From assembly GCF_008124615.1 (NCBI RefSeq), contig NZ_VNIB01000013.1:1-64000 (forward strand): DNA of 64,000 nt, written 5' to 3'. How positions within the stretch are numbered: the first letter of the stretch is position 1; each line of letters begins with the position of its first letter. This DNA is from Geothermobacter ehrlichii. Its GTDB lineage: Bacteria > Desulfobacterota > Desulfuromonadia > Desulfuromonadales > Geothermobacteraceae. This document shows positions 53,915 to 62,204 of this stretch, in pieces. Under the pieces are notes generated by a model. The model had not been told where the DNA came from and did not search any database. It was given only the letters and a program-made list of their open reading frames with translations. Made by a program: the position numbers and the translations under genes.

Positions 53915-55180
53915 ATGGCCAAGCTGAAAAACCTCGAAGACTACCGCGACGCCATCGAGCAGTGCGTCAAGTGCGGCGCCTGCCGGGCGCACTGCCCGGT
54001 GTTCGGCGCCGAGCGACGCGAAGGACGGGTGGCACGTGGCAAGGTGGCGCTGTCGAAAGCGGTGCTCGACGGCGAGATCGGTCTGGAAGCGAAGGTGCTC
54101 GAAGACCTCTCCCAATGCTTGCTGTGCGGCTCCTGCTGTGCCGGCTGCCCGAACAAGGTGCCGACCGAAGAGATCGTCGCCGCCGCCCGACGCCGTATCG
54201 CCGAGCAGCAGGGGCTTTCCACCTTCGGCAAGGGCGTGGCCGCCGTTCTCGGCCGGCCGAAGCTGATGAACGCCCTGGCCAAGACCGGCGGCGCTCTCTC
54301 GTCCCTGCTGTTCAGGAAACTGCCGGAAAACAGCGGCCTGCGGCTGCGTTTTCCCCTCCCCTATCTCGAAAGCGGCCGTACCCTGCCGCCCTTGAGCGCC
54401 CGCCCCTTCCGCGAGCGCCATCCGGAACGGATCGCGGGGGAAGCGAGCCAGCCGACCGTCGCCTTCTTCACCGGCTGCGGAATCAATTACATGTATCCCG
54501 AGATCGGTGAAGCCTTCCTCAAGGCGCTCAGGTTTCTCGGAGTGACCGTCATCATCCCCGCCGACCAGGCCTGCTGCGGCCTGCCGGCAGTTTCGGCCGG
54601 AGCCGGGGAGGTGGTGGAGAAGCTGGCCGAACAGAACCTGGCCGCATTGAGCCGCGAGCCGGTCGATTTCGTCCTGACCGCCTGCGCCTCGTGCAACGCC
54701 GGTCTCGGGAAGATCTACGCCGAGATGGGCGAACCCTTTGAAAAGCTGGCAGAAAAAACCCGGGACATCTTCGTCTTTCTGGTCGAGATGGGCCTGCCGG
54801 AAAAACTGGCCGAACTCCCCTCACGCGGGGTGAAGACCCGGGTCACCTACCACGACCCCTGCCACCTGCGCACCCGCGGCATCACCGCCGAACCCCGGGC
54901 CATTCTCAGGGCCCTGCCGCAGGTCGAATTCGTCGAGATGGAAAATGCCGGCACCTGCTGCGGCCTCGGCGGCACCTACTCGGTCTACCACTACGAGAAC
55001 AGCAGGAAGATCGGCGCGAAGAAGGCCGGCCACATCGAAGAAAGCGGTGCCGAACTGGTCGCCACCGACTGCCCCGGCTGCATCATGCAGCTGCAGGATG
55101 CGATCAACCACGCCGGCGGCAGACAGCGGGCGGTGCATATCCTGGAATTGTTGCGGGAGGCGCTGCCGGAGGAGAAGTGA
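53915..55180 (+). CDS. Heterodisulfide-reductase-like Fe-S subunit of the dehydrogenase (GlcF/LutA type)
   Basis: The gene encodes 421 residues from ATG 53915; the in-frame stretch upstream is the repeat and unlikely to be translated. Two ferredoxin motifs open it (CVKCGACRAHCPVFG; CLLCGSCCAGCPN), followed by two CCG domains (CCGLPAVSAGAG and CCGLGGTYSVYHYEN). It accepts electrons from the FAD subunit and passes them to the quinone pool. A strong terminator follows 127 bp downstream. Confidence 0.9.
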   Translation: MAKLKNLEDYRDAIEQCVKCGACRAHCPVFGAERREGRVARGKVALSKAVLDGEIGLEAKVLEDLSQCLLCGSCCAGCPNKVPTEEIVAAARRRIAEQQGLSTFGKGVAAVLGRPKLMNALAKTGGALSSLLFRKLPENSGLRLRFPLPYLESGRTLPPLSARPFRERHPERIAGEASQPTVAFFTGCGINYMYPEIGEAFLKALRFLGVTVIIPADQACCGLPAVSAGAGEVVEKLAEQNLAALSREPVDFVLTACASCNAGLGKIYAEMGEPFEKLAEKTRDIFVFLVEMGLPEKLAELPSRGVKTRVTYHDPCHLRTRGITAEPRAILRALPQVEFVEMENAGTCCGLGGTYSVYHYENSRKIGAKKAGHIEESGAELVATDCPGCIMQLQDAINHAGGRQRAVHILELLREALPEEK

Positions 55181-55306
55181 AAACGAGACAGGTAAATCCA
55201 CTACGAAGGAACGAAGATAAAATCGGAAGGCAGGACCGAAGGTTCAGATTGCGCTTTGCCCCTGCTTCGTGTTCTTAGTGACTTCGCGGTTCGATTTTTC
55301 CATACA

Positions 55307-55337
55307 AAAGGGAGCAGTTTAAAAAGCTGCTCCCTTT
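55307..55337. terminator. Bidirectional terminator
   Basis: AAAGGGAGCAG and CTGCTCCCTTT flank a 9-nt AT-rich loop, with A- and T-rich tails on both sides. It lies between the convergent lactate operon and moaA. The preceding 55199-55290 contains CTTCGTGTTCTTAGTGACTT and related words like the tail of the repeat at 20120. Confidence 0.85.
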
Positions 55338-55362
55338 CTTCATCTGATCGACAGAAAATTGC

Positions 55363-56370
55363 CTAGCCGCCGATCTGCCCCATGCGACGCTGACCGGTGC
55401 CGACACTGGAATCTTCGAGATGATGGCGATCCGGTTTGACATGGGCCGCCCGGCGGAAGATGGCGGCCAGCTCCTCGTCGCTGGCGCCGGCACGGATTGC
55501 GGCGCGCAGGTCGATCTCCTCGCCGGAGAAGAGGCAGGGGCGGATCCTGCCGTCGGACGTCACCCGCAGCCGGTTGCACTCGCCGCAGAAATGACTGGAC
55601 ACCGCCGGTATCACCCCCAGCCCGCCGGGCGCGCCGGCATAGCGGTAGAGACGGGCCGGACCGGCCGGCCCCGTCCTCGGTTCCTCTACCAGGGGAGCGA
55701 CCCTCTCGAGAGCGGCCATGATCCGCTCCACCGGCACCCGCCGCTCCGGTGCGTATTCCAGATCGCCGCTGACCGGCATGAATTCGATGAAACGGACGTT
55801 CCAGGGGTGTGCCAGGGTCAGCCGGGCGAACTCCTCGATCTCGTCCTCGTTGACGCCGGCGATGGGAACCATGTTGATCTTCACCGGCCCCAGCCCGGCC
55901 CGATCGGCGGCGGCAATGCCGGCCAGCACCCGTTCCAGGCCGTCACGGCGGGTGATGTCGCGGAAACGGTCGGCACGCAGGGTGTCGAGACTGACATTGA
56001 CCCGGCTCATTCCCGCCGTTCCCAGCTCCTCCGCCAGCTCCGCCAGGCGCAGTCCGTTGGTGGTCAGCGTTATTTCCGGCTTCTGCGGCAACGCCGCCAG
56101 GTCACGGATGAAGCCGACCACGCCCTTGCGCACCAGCGGTTCGCCGCCGGTCACCCGAATCTTGCGCACTCCCAGTCCGCAGGCCACCCGAGCGATGCGC
56201 AGCAGTTCCTCGTAGCGCAGCACCGCATCGTGGCCAAGGGATGCAACCCCTTCCTCGGGCATGCAGTAGCGACAACGCAGATTGCAGCGATCGGTAATCG
56301 ACAGCCGCAGATAGTCGAGATGACGACCGAAGCGGTCGGCGAGCGATACAGGTGTCGGGTCTTCAGTCAT
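55363..56370 (-). CDS. moaA: GTP 3',8-cyclase
   Basis: The gene encodes 335 residues of the radical SAM enzyme for molybdenum-cofactor synthesis. The radical-SAM cluster is CNLRCRYC near residue 34. A second 4Fe-4S site is in FCGECNRLRVTSDGRIRPC. The C-terminus ends in GG, as required for activity. It is a single gene between the terminator and the protease. Confidence 0.95.
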   Translation of the reverse strand: MTEDPTPVSLADRFGRHLDYLRLSITDRCNLRCRYCMPEEGVASLGHDAVLRYEELLRIARVACGLGVRKIRVTGGEPLVRKGVVGFIRDLAALPQKPEITLTTNGLRLAELAEELGTAGMSRVNVSLDTLRADRFRDITRRDGLERVLAGIAAADRAGLGPVKINMVPIAGVNEDEIEEFARLTLAHPWNVRFIEFMPVSGDLEYAPERRVPVERIMAALERVAPLVEEPRTGPAGPARLYRYAGAPGGLGVIPAVSSHFCGECNRLRVTSDGRIRPCLFSGEEIDLRAAIRAGASDEELAAIFRRAAHVKPDRHHLEDSSVGTGQRRMGQIGG

Positions 56371-56418
56371 GGCGATGGACTTTCAGCCAAGCAAAATGCG
56401 GACCACATCAAGCATACC

Positions 56419-58275
56419 TCACTGCGTGGTGAAAGAATAGACCGGACTCTCGCTCGCCAGGTCGCCACGGGCCGTCCTGGCCTGGACCTTCCAGTAATAG
56501 GTGGTCGCCGGAGTCAGGCCGGTGACATCCAGCTGGCGGACATCAGGATCAGTGACAGGAGCTGAAGAGCCGCCCCCGCCGCCGCCACAGGACAGAAGCG
56601 TCAGAACGACCAGCAGCAGCAAGCCGATTGCCACGCTCCGGTTTCGGTGCCGCCAGAACAATCCCGGCGGCAACAGCACCGCCAGCAGAAAAAGCGGCAC
56701 CGGAGAAACAGCAGAATCCGCCGATGCCCGTGTCACCTGGACCGGCACCGCCCCGGAAAAACCGGGATCGGTACTCAGCCAGACGCTGTTGGTCACAGCC
56801 GCACCGAGCGGGTCCGGCGACTGCCGCCAGCTCAGGGTCAGGTCAACCGCCAGCCCGCTGTCCTGATCGGCCGGAGCGATCAGCTCCGGCGCCGGCGGCA
56901 GCAGGTACTGGTAGGCCGCCAGGGCATCGACCAGGCCGTAACCGTAGTCGTTGTCAGGACCGGCATCACCGAGATCCTTCGCCGTCGTTTTCAGCACCGT
57001 CTCCATCTGCACCGACGGCGTCTGCGGAAACCCCTCCAGAAGCAGCGCCATGATGCCGCTGACATGTGGCGTGGAGAAGGACGTGCCGCTGGCGACGGCG
57101 TATCCCCCACCCGGCTGGGCGATGGTAATCGACTCTCCCGGCGCCACCAGTTCGGGAAAAACCTCGTCCGGCGCGTCACAGGGCGAAGGTCCACGGGAGC
57201 TGAACAGGGAAACGGTTTGTGTTACTCCCACGGAACCGACGGCAAAATTGTTGGGATTGTTGGCCGGGCTGATGCTGGTACTGGCCGACGGTCCGATATT
57301 GCCGGCGGCGAAAGCGACCAGAATGCCGGCGTCCTTCAACTGCTGGACGGCACTCTCGAAATCCGTCACGCAAACACCGGGCAGGGTTTCGAATCCCCAG
57401 GAACCGTTGACCACATCCGGCGCGTCGTCGGTGGCGGGGTCGTTGTCCGGGTCGAGCACCCACTGCAGGGCGCCTAGAATACGACTGTTGGTGGTCCAGC
57501 CGTCGTCCCGCCAGATCTTGGCCGCGATCCACTGCGCACCGGGTGCCACGCCAAGGGACTGGCCGACGATCAGGCTGGCGACGCCGGTACCGTGACCATC
57601 AATGTCGCAGGGCTGGGTCGCCTCCAGGTCGCAGGCGCCGCAATTCGTCGGATCGGCCGTGCAGTCGGCAACGAAGGGATTGTACCAGTCGCCGGCATTG
57701 CCTCGCCAGCTGCCGGCGGTAAACTCCGGGTGCCCCAGATCGACGCCGGTATCGAGCACGGCCACCACCTTGCCCTGGCCGCTCAGCCCAAAAACCTGAT
57801 CGACACCAATCGACGTCAGGTTCCAGCTGCTGGATGTCACCGTCGCCATCGGCTGCACCGGCTCGGCAGCCAGCAGCAAGGGCGTGTCATAACGAATGCT
57901 CTCCACTTCCGGCAACGCGGCCAGGGCCTCGATCTCGGCCGCGGTCAATTCGAGCGCCAGACCGTTGATGATCCACAACTCCCGGTAGCGCCGCCGCCAG
58001 TCCTGCAGCAGACGGCGTACGGACCGCTGCCGCTCTTCGCTTGCCAGCCGCAACGCCCGCACGACCGCCAGGCGCCGCTGGCCGGTCGTCAGGTCAGCCG
58101 GCAGCGGCGGCCGGGGAGACTGTTTCATCTGCACAATGACCGGGATTCTCTCCTCCGGCGCCGACAGAGCCAGCCTGTCGGCAAGAGAAGGGCCGATGCC
58201 GGTACACCAGCCGGAAAACGGAACCAGCAGACCTGCCAGCAGCAGAACGACGCCCAGACACGATCTCGACAACAT
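56419..58275 (-). CDS. Secreted subtilisin-like serine protease with fibronectin-like tail and internal membrane segments
   Basis: The gene encodes 618 residues from ATG 58275, which places a signal peptide (MLSRSCLGVVLLLAGLLVPF) at the N-terminus. An inhibitor I9-like propeptide covers about 42-135. The S8 catalytic domain has Asp175 (VVAVLDTGVDLGHPEF), His228 (DIDGHGTGVA), Asn326 and Ser399 (ASGTSFSTPH). Residues about 460-618 form a fibronectin type III-like domain that is interrupted at about 523-573 by two hydrophobic helices and LSCGGGGGGSS, a lipobox-like stretch. That insertion is unusual. It lies 10 bp after a lipoprotein gene. Confidence 0.85.
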   Translation of the reverse strand: MLSRSCLGVVLLLAGLLVPFSGWCTGIGPSLADRLALSAPEERIPVIVQMKQSPRPPLPADLTTGQRRLAVVRALRLASEERQRSVRRLLQDWRRRYRELWIINGLALELTAAEIEALAALPEVESIRYDTPLLLAAEPVQPMATVTSSSWNLTSIGVDQVFGLSGQGKVVAVLDTGVDLGHPEFTAGSWRGNAGDWYNPFVADCTADPTNCGACDLEATQPCDIDGHGTGVASLIVGQSLGVAPGAQWIAAKIWRDDGWTTNSRILGALQWVLDPDNDPATDDAPDVVNGSWGFETLPGVCVTDFESAVQQLKDAGILVAFAAGNIGPSASTSISPANNPNNFAVGSVGVTQTVSLFSSRGPSPCDAPDEVFPELVAPGESITIAQPGGGYAVASGTSFSTPHVSGIMALLLEGFPQTPSVQMETVLKTTAKDLGDAGPDNDYGYGLVDALAAYQYLLPPAPELIAPADQDSGLAVDLTLSWRQSPDPLGAAVTNSVWLSTDPGFSGAVPVQVTRASADSAVSPVPLFLLAVLLPPGLFWRHRNRSVAIGLLLLVVLTLLSCGGGGGGSSAPVTDPDVRQLDVTGLTPATTYYWKVQARTARGDLASESPVYSFTTQ

Positions 58276-58285
58276 CACCAACCCG

Positions 58286-58765
58286 CTATTGCACAACCAG
58301 ATTCTCAAACCGGTACTTCCCGACCACGATCGTCACCCGATCGCCCCGCTTCACCAGACCACCCGGATTGGCGAAGAGCATGAAGTAGCTGCGATCCGGG
58401 TAATGGGATCGCGGCTTCTGTCGCAGGGACCCGACCTTGGCCGGGGCCGGGATCCCCAGATAGGCACCGGTTCGCTGATGTATCAGGTAGGGGAAAAACT
58501 TCTTGCTGGCCAGCGGACGGGATTTTTCACTGTCATAGACATAATAGCGGAAATCGAGCATATACCCGGCAGCTGCCAGCCGCACCGTTTCCACCCGGAC
58601 ACCGAGAGCCTTTTCCGCTTCGGAAAGCTCCTGTGCAGCTTCCACTGATTGTACAGTTTCCTCGGTTTGCACAGCTTTCAGCCGATCAGTCCGGGTTGCC
58701 GACGGGCGTTGTGCACAGGCGCCAGTCAGTGACAGCAACAGAATCAGACACCAGATCTTTCGCAT
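58286..58765 (-). CDS. Hypothetical lipoprotein
   Basis: The gene encodes 159 residues from ATG 58765 (MRKIWCLILLLSLTGACAQ). The lipobox puts Cys17 as the acylated residue. The mature part has a coiled-coil-prone segment (about 30-60) and a beta-rich C-terminal part (YMLDFRYYVYDSEKSRPL ... GDRVTIVVGKYRFENLVVQ). I do not recognise the family. It precedes the protease by 10 bp and may help it. Confidence 0.75.
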   Translation of the reverse strand: MRKIWCLILLLSLTGACAQRPSATRTDRLKAVQTEETVQSVEAAQELSEAEKALGVRVETVRLAAAGYMLDFRYYVYDSEKSRPLASKKFFPYLIHQRTGAYLGIPAPAKVGSLRQKPRSHYPDRSYFMLFANPGGLVKRGDRVTIVVGKYRFENLVVQ

Positions 58766-58787
58766 CGTTATCTCCGGGCAAAGGAAT

Positions 58788-58808
58788 GGGGCGGGTAGAG
58801 CCCGCCCC
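58788..58808 (-). terminator. GC-rich hairpin after the multicopper-oxidase-like genes
   Basis: GGGGCGGG (58788-58795), loop TAGAG, CCCGCCCC. It separates the minus-strand secreted-protein genes from the lipoprotein. A clear U-run is lacking, so the terminator call is moderate. Confidence 0.5.
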
Positions 58809-58855
58809 AAATCATATCAGCTTTTGTCTGAGCCGCCCAGTTTCGAAAGCGGCGC

Positions 58856-60811
58856 TCAGTTGTAATTGAGAAAGCCGTCCGGCTGGTCACCATCAATCAG
58901 GTTGCCGTTGGTGTCGTAGAGGCGCACCCGCACCGAGGTGTCGGTCTTGGGGATAACCACGGTCGGTATCCCCGACCAGGTGTAGGACCCGGGGTTGCCA
59001 TTCAGGGTGACAATATCGACCCAAGGCTTGCCGACCCGCTTGCGATACTGCAGCTTGACGGCTCCGACCTTGGTGGTGGTATGGGTCGACCAGACGAAGT
59101 CGATCGAACCACCGCCGACCAGGGTGTCGCCCGGCTTTGGCGTGAGCAGTTTGACCACCTTAATGATCATTGGCTGATTATTGACATCACTCGCGATCAG
59201 TGTGGTCTTGCTGGCGTCGTAGACATCGACCCTGATGCGCGCCTGGGTGGCCTTGGCTGGCAAATCTGGAATCAGCCAGGCAACATGGCTGTCGGTGACC
59301 TTGCGGGTGATACGCTTCCAGGTTGCACCGTTGTTGGTGGAGTAGAGGTAGCGGTAATAGACGGCATTGGCCGGAGCACCGACGTGAATGACGGTTCCGT
59401 CACCTGCGGTCAGCTTGATTCCGGCAGTATTGTGGGTCATTACCTTGACCTTAGTGAACTGCTTGAAGATGGCACTAACATCGGTTGCCACAGCATTGCT
59501 CAGGGTAACGACACAGTCGTCAAAGCCGCTGCAGGCACCGGACCAGCCCTTGAAGGCGGATCCCGGCACGGCCTGGGCAGTCAGGCGGATCATGGTACCG
59601 TCGACGTAGCTGGCACTGCAGGCGGTCTGCCCCACCGGGCAGTCGAAACCGCCGGGCATACTGGCGACCTTGACGGTGCCATCACCCAGAGTGCCAGTGG
59701 GGGCAGGCACCTTGGTGACATTGAGGATCGCATCCTCGGTTCCAAACCCAAGATAGACCAGCTGGCCGCCCGATTTGGCCCCACCGCCTTTCCAGGCCAG
59801 ATTCAGCCTGCGGTCGTAGACAGCAATATAGCCGGACGCCGGAGCTGTGAAGGTGGCATCAACGGTCTTGCCCGCCGGCAGGTCGACAGAATATTCGGAG
59901 CGGGCATAAGGATAGCCGAAACCGTCTTCGGCCTGCTGGGCAAGGTAGCCAGCCCCCTGCACCGTCGGCACGACATTGTCGAGACCGGCGTTGAGCAGCC
60001 GCAGCAAAACAGTCTGGCCAGCGATGGCGGCAATGTTCATTGGCGCCCGTGAAGGTGCGTAGGGCTGGCCGTTGATCAGATAGTAGTCGGGCTCGTAATC
60101 GATGGTGCTGGTCATGGCGCCGCCGGGACCATAGTTGCCGCCGGCCACGGCTTCGTGGGTTTCCACGTCGAATTCGCTGAACAGCAGGACCTGGTCGGCG
60201 TCATAGGTGACAGTCCGGGCATCATTACCGATACCGGCGTAGGCCGTCCCCGGAGTGGATTCATAGATCAGTGCCCCGTAAAGCCCCATCTGCACCTGAA
60301 CCTGAGGATGGGTACCGCTCTCGTAGAGAAAAGTACCATTGCGTGGCGCAGGCCAGGTATAGGTAGCCGACGTTCCCGGATCAACTTCCTTGACGAAGGA
60401 TCTGGCCCGGCTGGTCACGTCGGCCGGTCGAAACTGCTGGTTTTTGGCAACCACGTTACCACTGGCATCGATCCATGTCGGTGTCACGTCGGCAGCATCC
60501 GGCACAAGCCCGGGAATCATGATCGATACCGGAACCGCCAGGGTGTTGGTCAGGATGATGGACAGGGTACCACCGGCGTTGTCGCGAATTTCCGGCCCCG
60601 GCACGGAAACCGGATTGTCACAGACACCACCGGTCGCTCCTCCCTGGGCAAACCCCCAGACGGAGATGACCTTGCCATCGGGCATGGTGACCGTACCCTC
60701 GCCAGCACAGAGGCTGAAGCTTCCTGCCAAAGCCGCCACCGGCAGAGCCATAACAGTCCCGATCAGAAGTGCGGCCAGCCTGAAGGTGAAGGAAATCCTG
60801 CTCTTTCTCAT
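58856..60811 (-). CDS. Secreted multicopper-oxidase-like protein with no copper ligands left
   Basis: The gene encodes 651 residues from ATG 60811 (AGGAGG upstream). Signal peptide to about residue 30 (AALLIGTVMALPVAALAG). Two cupredoxin-like domains follow (ISVWGFAQGG; GTFLYESGTHPQVQVQMGLYGALI; VLLRLLNAG). Where its paralogues have HxH or HCH copper motifs this protein has none. The C-terminal 250 residues add a PKPGDTL/GGSIDFVW module shared with the protein at 63476. Probably structural or extracellular matrix-like, by inference. Confidence 0.75.
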   Translation of the reverse strand: MRKSRISFTFRLAALLIGTVMALPVAALAGSFSLCAGEGTVTMPDGKVISVWGFAQGGATGGVCDNPVSVPGPEIRDNAGGTLSIILTNTLAVPVSIMIPGLVPDAADVTPTWIDASGNVVAKNQQFRPADVTSRARSFVKEVDPGTSATYTWPAPRNGTFLYESGTHPQVQVQMGLYGALIYESTPGTAYAGIGNDARTVTYDADQVLLFSEFDVETHEAVAGGNYGPGGAMTSTIDYEPDYYLINGQPYAPSRAPMNIAAIAGQTVLLRLLNAGLDNVVPTVQGAGYLAQQAEDGFGYPYARSEYSVDLPAGKTVDATFTAPASGYIAVYDRRLNLAWKGGGAKSGGQLVYLGFGTEDAILNVTKVPAPTGTLGDGTVKVASMPGGFDCPVGQTACSASYVDGTMIRLTAQAVPGSAFKGWSGACSGFDDCVVTLSNAVATDVSAIFKQFTKVKVMTHNTAGIKLTAGDGTVIHVGAPANAVYYRYLYSTNNGATWKRITRKVTDSHVAWLIPDLPAKATQARIRVDVYDASKTTLIASDVNNQPMIIKVVKLLTPKPGDTLVGGGSIDFVWSTHTTTKVGAVKLQYRKRVGKPWVDIVTLNGNPGSYTWSGIPTVVIPKTDTSVRVRLYDTNGNLIDGDQPDGFLNYN

Positions 60812-60821
60812 GGCAACCTCC

Positions 60822-62189
60822 TCAGGGTGCTGGCTCATTTTCGTAATGAGGGATAAAAACCCCCGGATGCTCCACGATCATCATGGTCAGCATTCCGCCG
60901 GGAAAGATATCGTTGTTGGTCAGCTCCTTTTCGTTGTGGGAATGCCACATGTAGAAGTAGCCGCCAAAGGCGTTGAAGCCACCTTCACCCGGTGGTAGCG
61001 CTCCCATGGCACCAAGATAGGGGCTGCCGCTGAAGAACTGGCCGAAGGTCAGGTCGAGCTGGTCGGGCATGGTCACCGGGAAAGGCAGGCCATGGTCCGC
61101 CGGATCTTCGTTCGGTTCCGCGGCAACACTGTCAAAAATGCCGTTGCCGTTGTGATCGACATCTTCGCTGTTTGGAAAATTCCCCGTCGGCGGGTTGTCA
61201 ATATCCTGCTGGTGGCCGTAGATATCCCAGCCCATGCCGGCCCCCGTCCAGGTAAAAATGCCGTCAGCCGTCTTGCCGGGAACCACCGTCTGGGTAAAGT
61301 CGGACCAGCCCAGCTCGGTGGTTCCGTTCAACAGACGTTTTCCGTCCTTGGCAATCACCAGATAGTTGTTGCCGTGGGTATGGAAGGGATGCAGGTCACG
61401 ACCGGCGCCGATCATGCGGATCAGCACCCGGTCTCCGGGATGCATGCGCGCCAGGGCATCGAAGGGTTGGGCCGGCAACCATGGAGCATTGGCCGGTGCC
61501 AGCGTATCCGGGCCGGTACGCCCGTTGATGAACCAGTAGGCCGGCTTGAAATTGGTCGTGTCAACCTCGAACAACTTGTTGAACTCGTAGAGTTCATGAA
61601 ACCGCGGATCCATGTCGGTCAGCAGAAAGAGGTACTCGTAGTCGTAGGCGCTGCCGGCATCGCCGTAGGCGGTGTAGGTCGCGGGATTGGCCTCATTGAA
61701 ACCGGACGGACGGATGATCAGGGCCCCGAGGAGCCCCATTTCCACCTGGAAATCGACGTGGGTACCGCTGTAATAGGTGAAAGTCCCGGGGGCGCTGGAT
61801 ACGAACGTATAGGTGACGCTGCCACCGGGAGGAGCCTCCCGGGTCAGAGTTCCGGGAATCCCGCCGCTGGCCGTCACATCCTGACCGGGAAAGACGATGG
61901 AAACCGGTTCCGGCAGCTGGTTGGTCAGGTTCACGGTTATGGTGGCGCCTTCATTGACAATCAGGGTCGGGCCGGGATACTGCATCGGCCGGCTGTCGAG
62001 GGCGAAGCCCCACATGGGGATGCTGCCGCCATCACCGGTCGTGATGTGGCCATGCTTCGCCGTCAGGTTGAAAGTCGTTCCCCTGTCACCGGAGATGAAG
62101 GCCGATGCCGAACCAACCCCTGTCAGAATCATGAGCAGAACCGGCACCAGAATCCGGAACGGAGATCTTCGGATCGTTCTTTTCATCAT
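60822..62189 (-). CDS. Secreted multicopper-oxidase-like protein lacking the type-1 copper cysteine
   Basis: The gene encodes 455 residues from ATG 62189 (GGGAGGAG just upstream; ATG 62186 is better spaced). Signal peptide to about residue 30. The C-terminal cupredoxin domain keeps the type 2/3-like cluster LHPFHTHG (His267, 270, 272), but the final motif is MWHSHNEKELTNND with Ser417 in place of the type-1 Cys. The N-terminal domain has YYSGTH where its neighbour has YHCHVEATEH. An acidic DVDHNGNGIFD loop may bind calcium. OmpB/OmpC-like proteins of Geobacter are relatives by recall. Confidence 0.8.
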   Translation of the reverse strand: MMKRTIRRSPFRILVPVLLMILTGVGSASAFISGDRGTTFNLTAKHGHITTGDGGSIPMWGFALDSRPMQYPGPTLIVNEGATITVNLTNQLPEPVSIVFPGQDVTASGGIPGTLTREAPPGGSVTYTFVSSAPGTFTYYSGTHVDFQVEMGLLGALIIRPSGFNEANPATYTAYGDAGSAYDYEYLFLLTDMDPRFHELYEFNKLFEVDTTNFKPAYWFINGRTGPDTLAPANAPWLPAQPFDALARMHPGDRVLIRMIGAGRDLHPFHTHGNNYLVIAKDGKRLLNGTTELGWSDFTQTVVPGKTADGIFTWTGAGMGWDIYGHQQDIDNPPTGNFPNSEDVDHNGNGIFDSVAAEPNEDPADHGLPFPVTMPDQLDLTFGQFFSGSPYLGAMGALPPGEGGFNAFGGYFYMWHSHNEKELTNNDIFPGGMLTMMIVEHPGVFIPHYENEPAP

Positions 62190-62204
62190 GCTCCTCCCGT
62201 CTCT

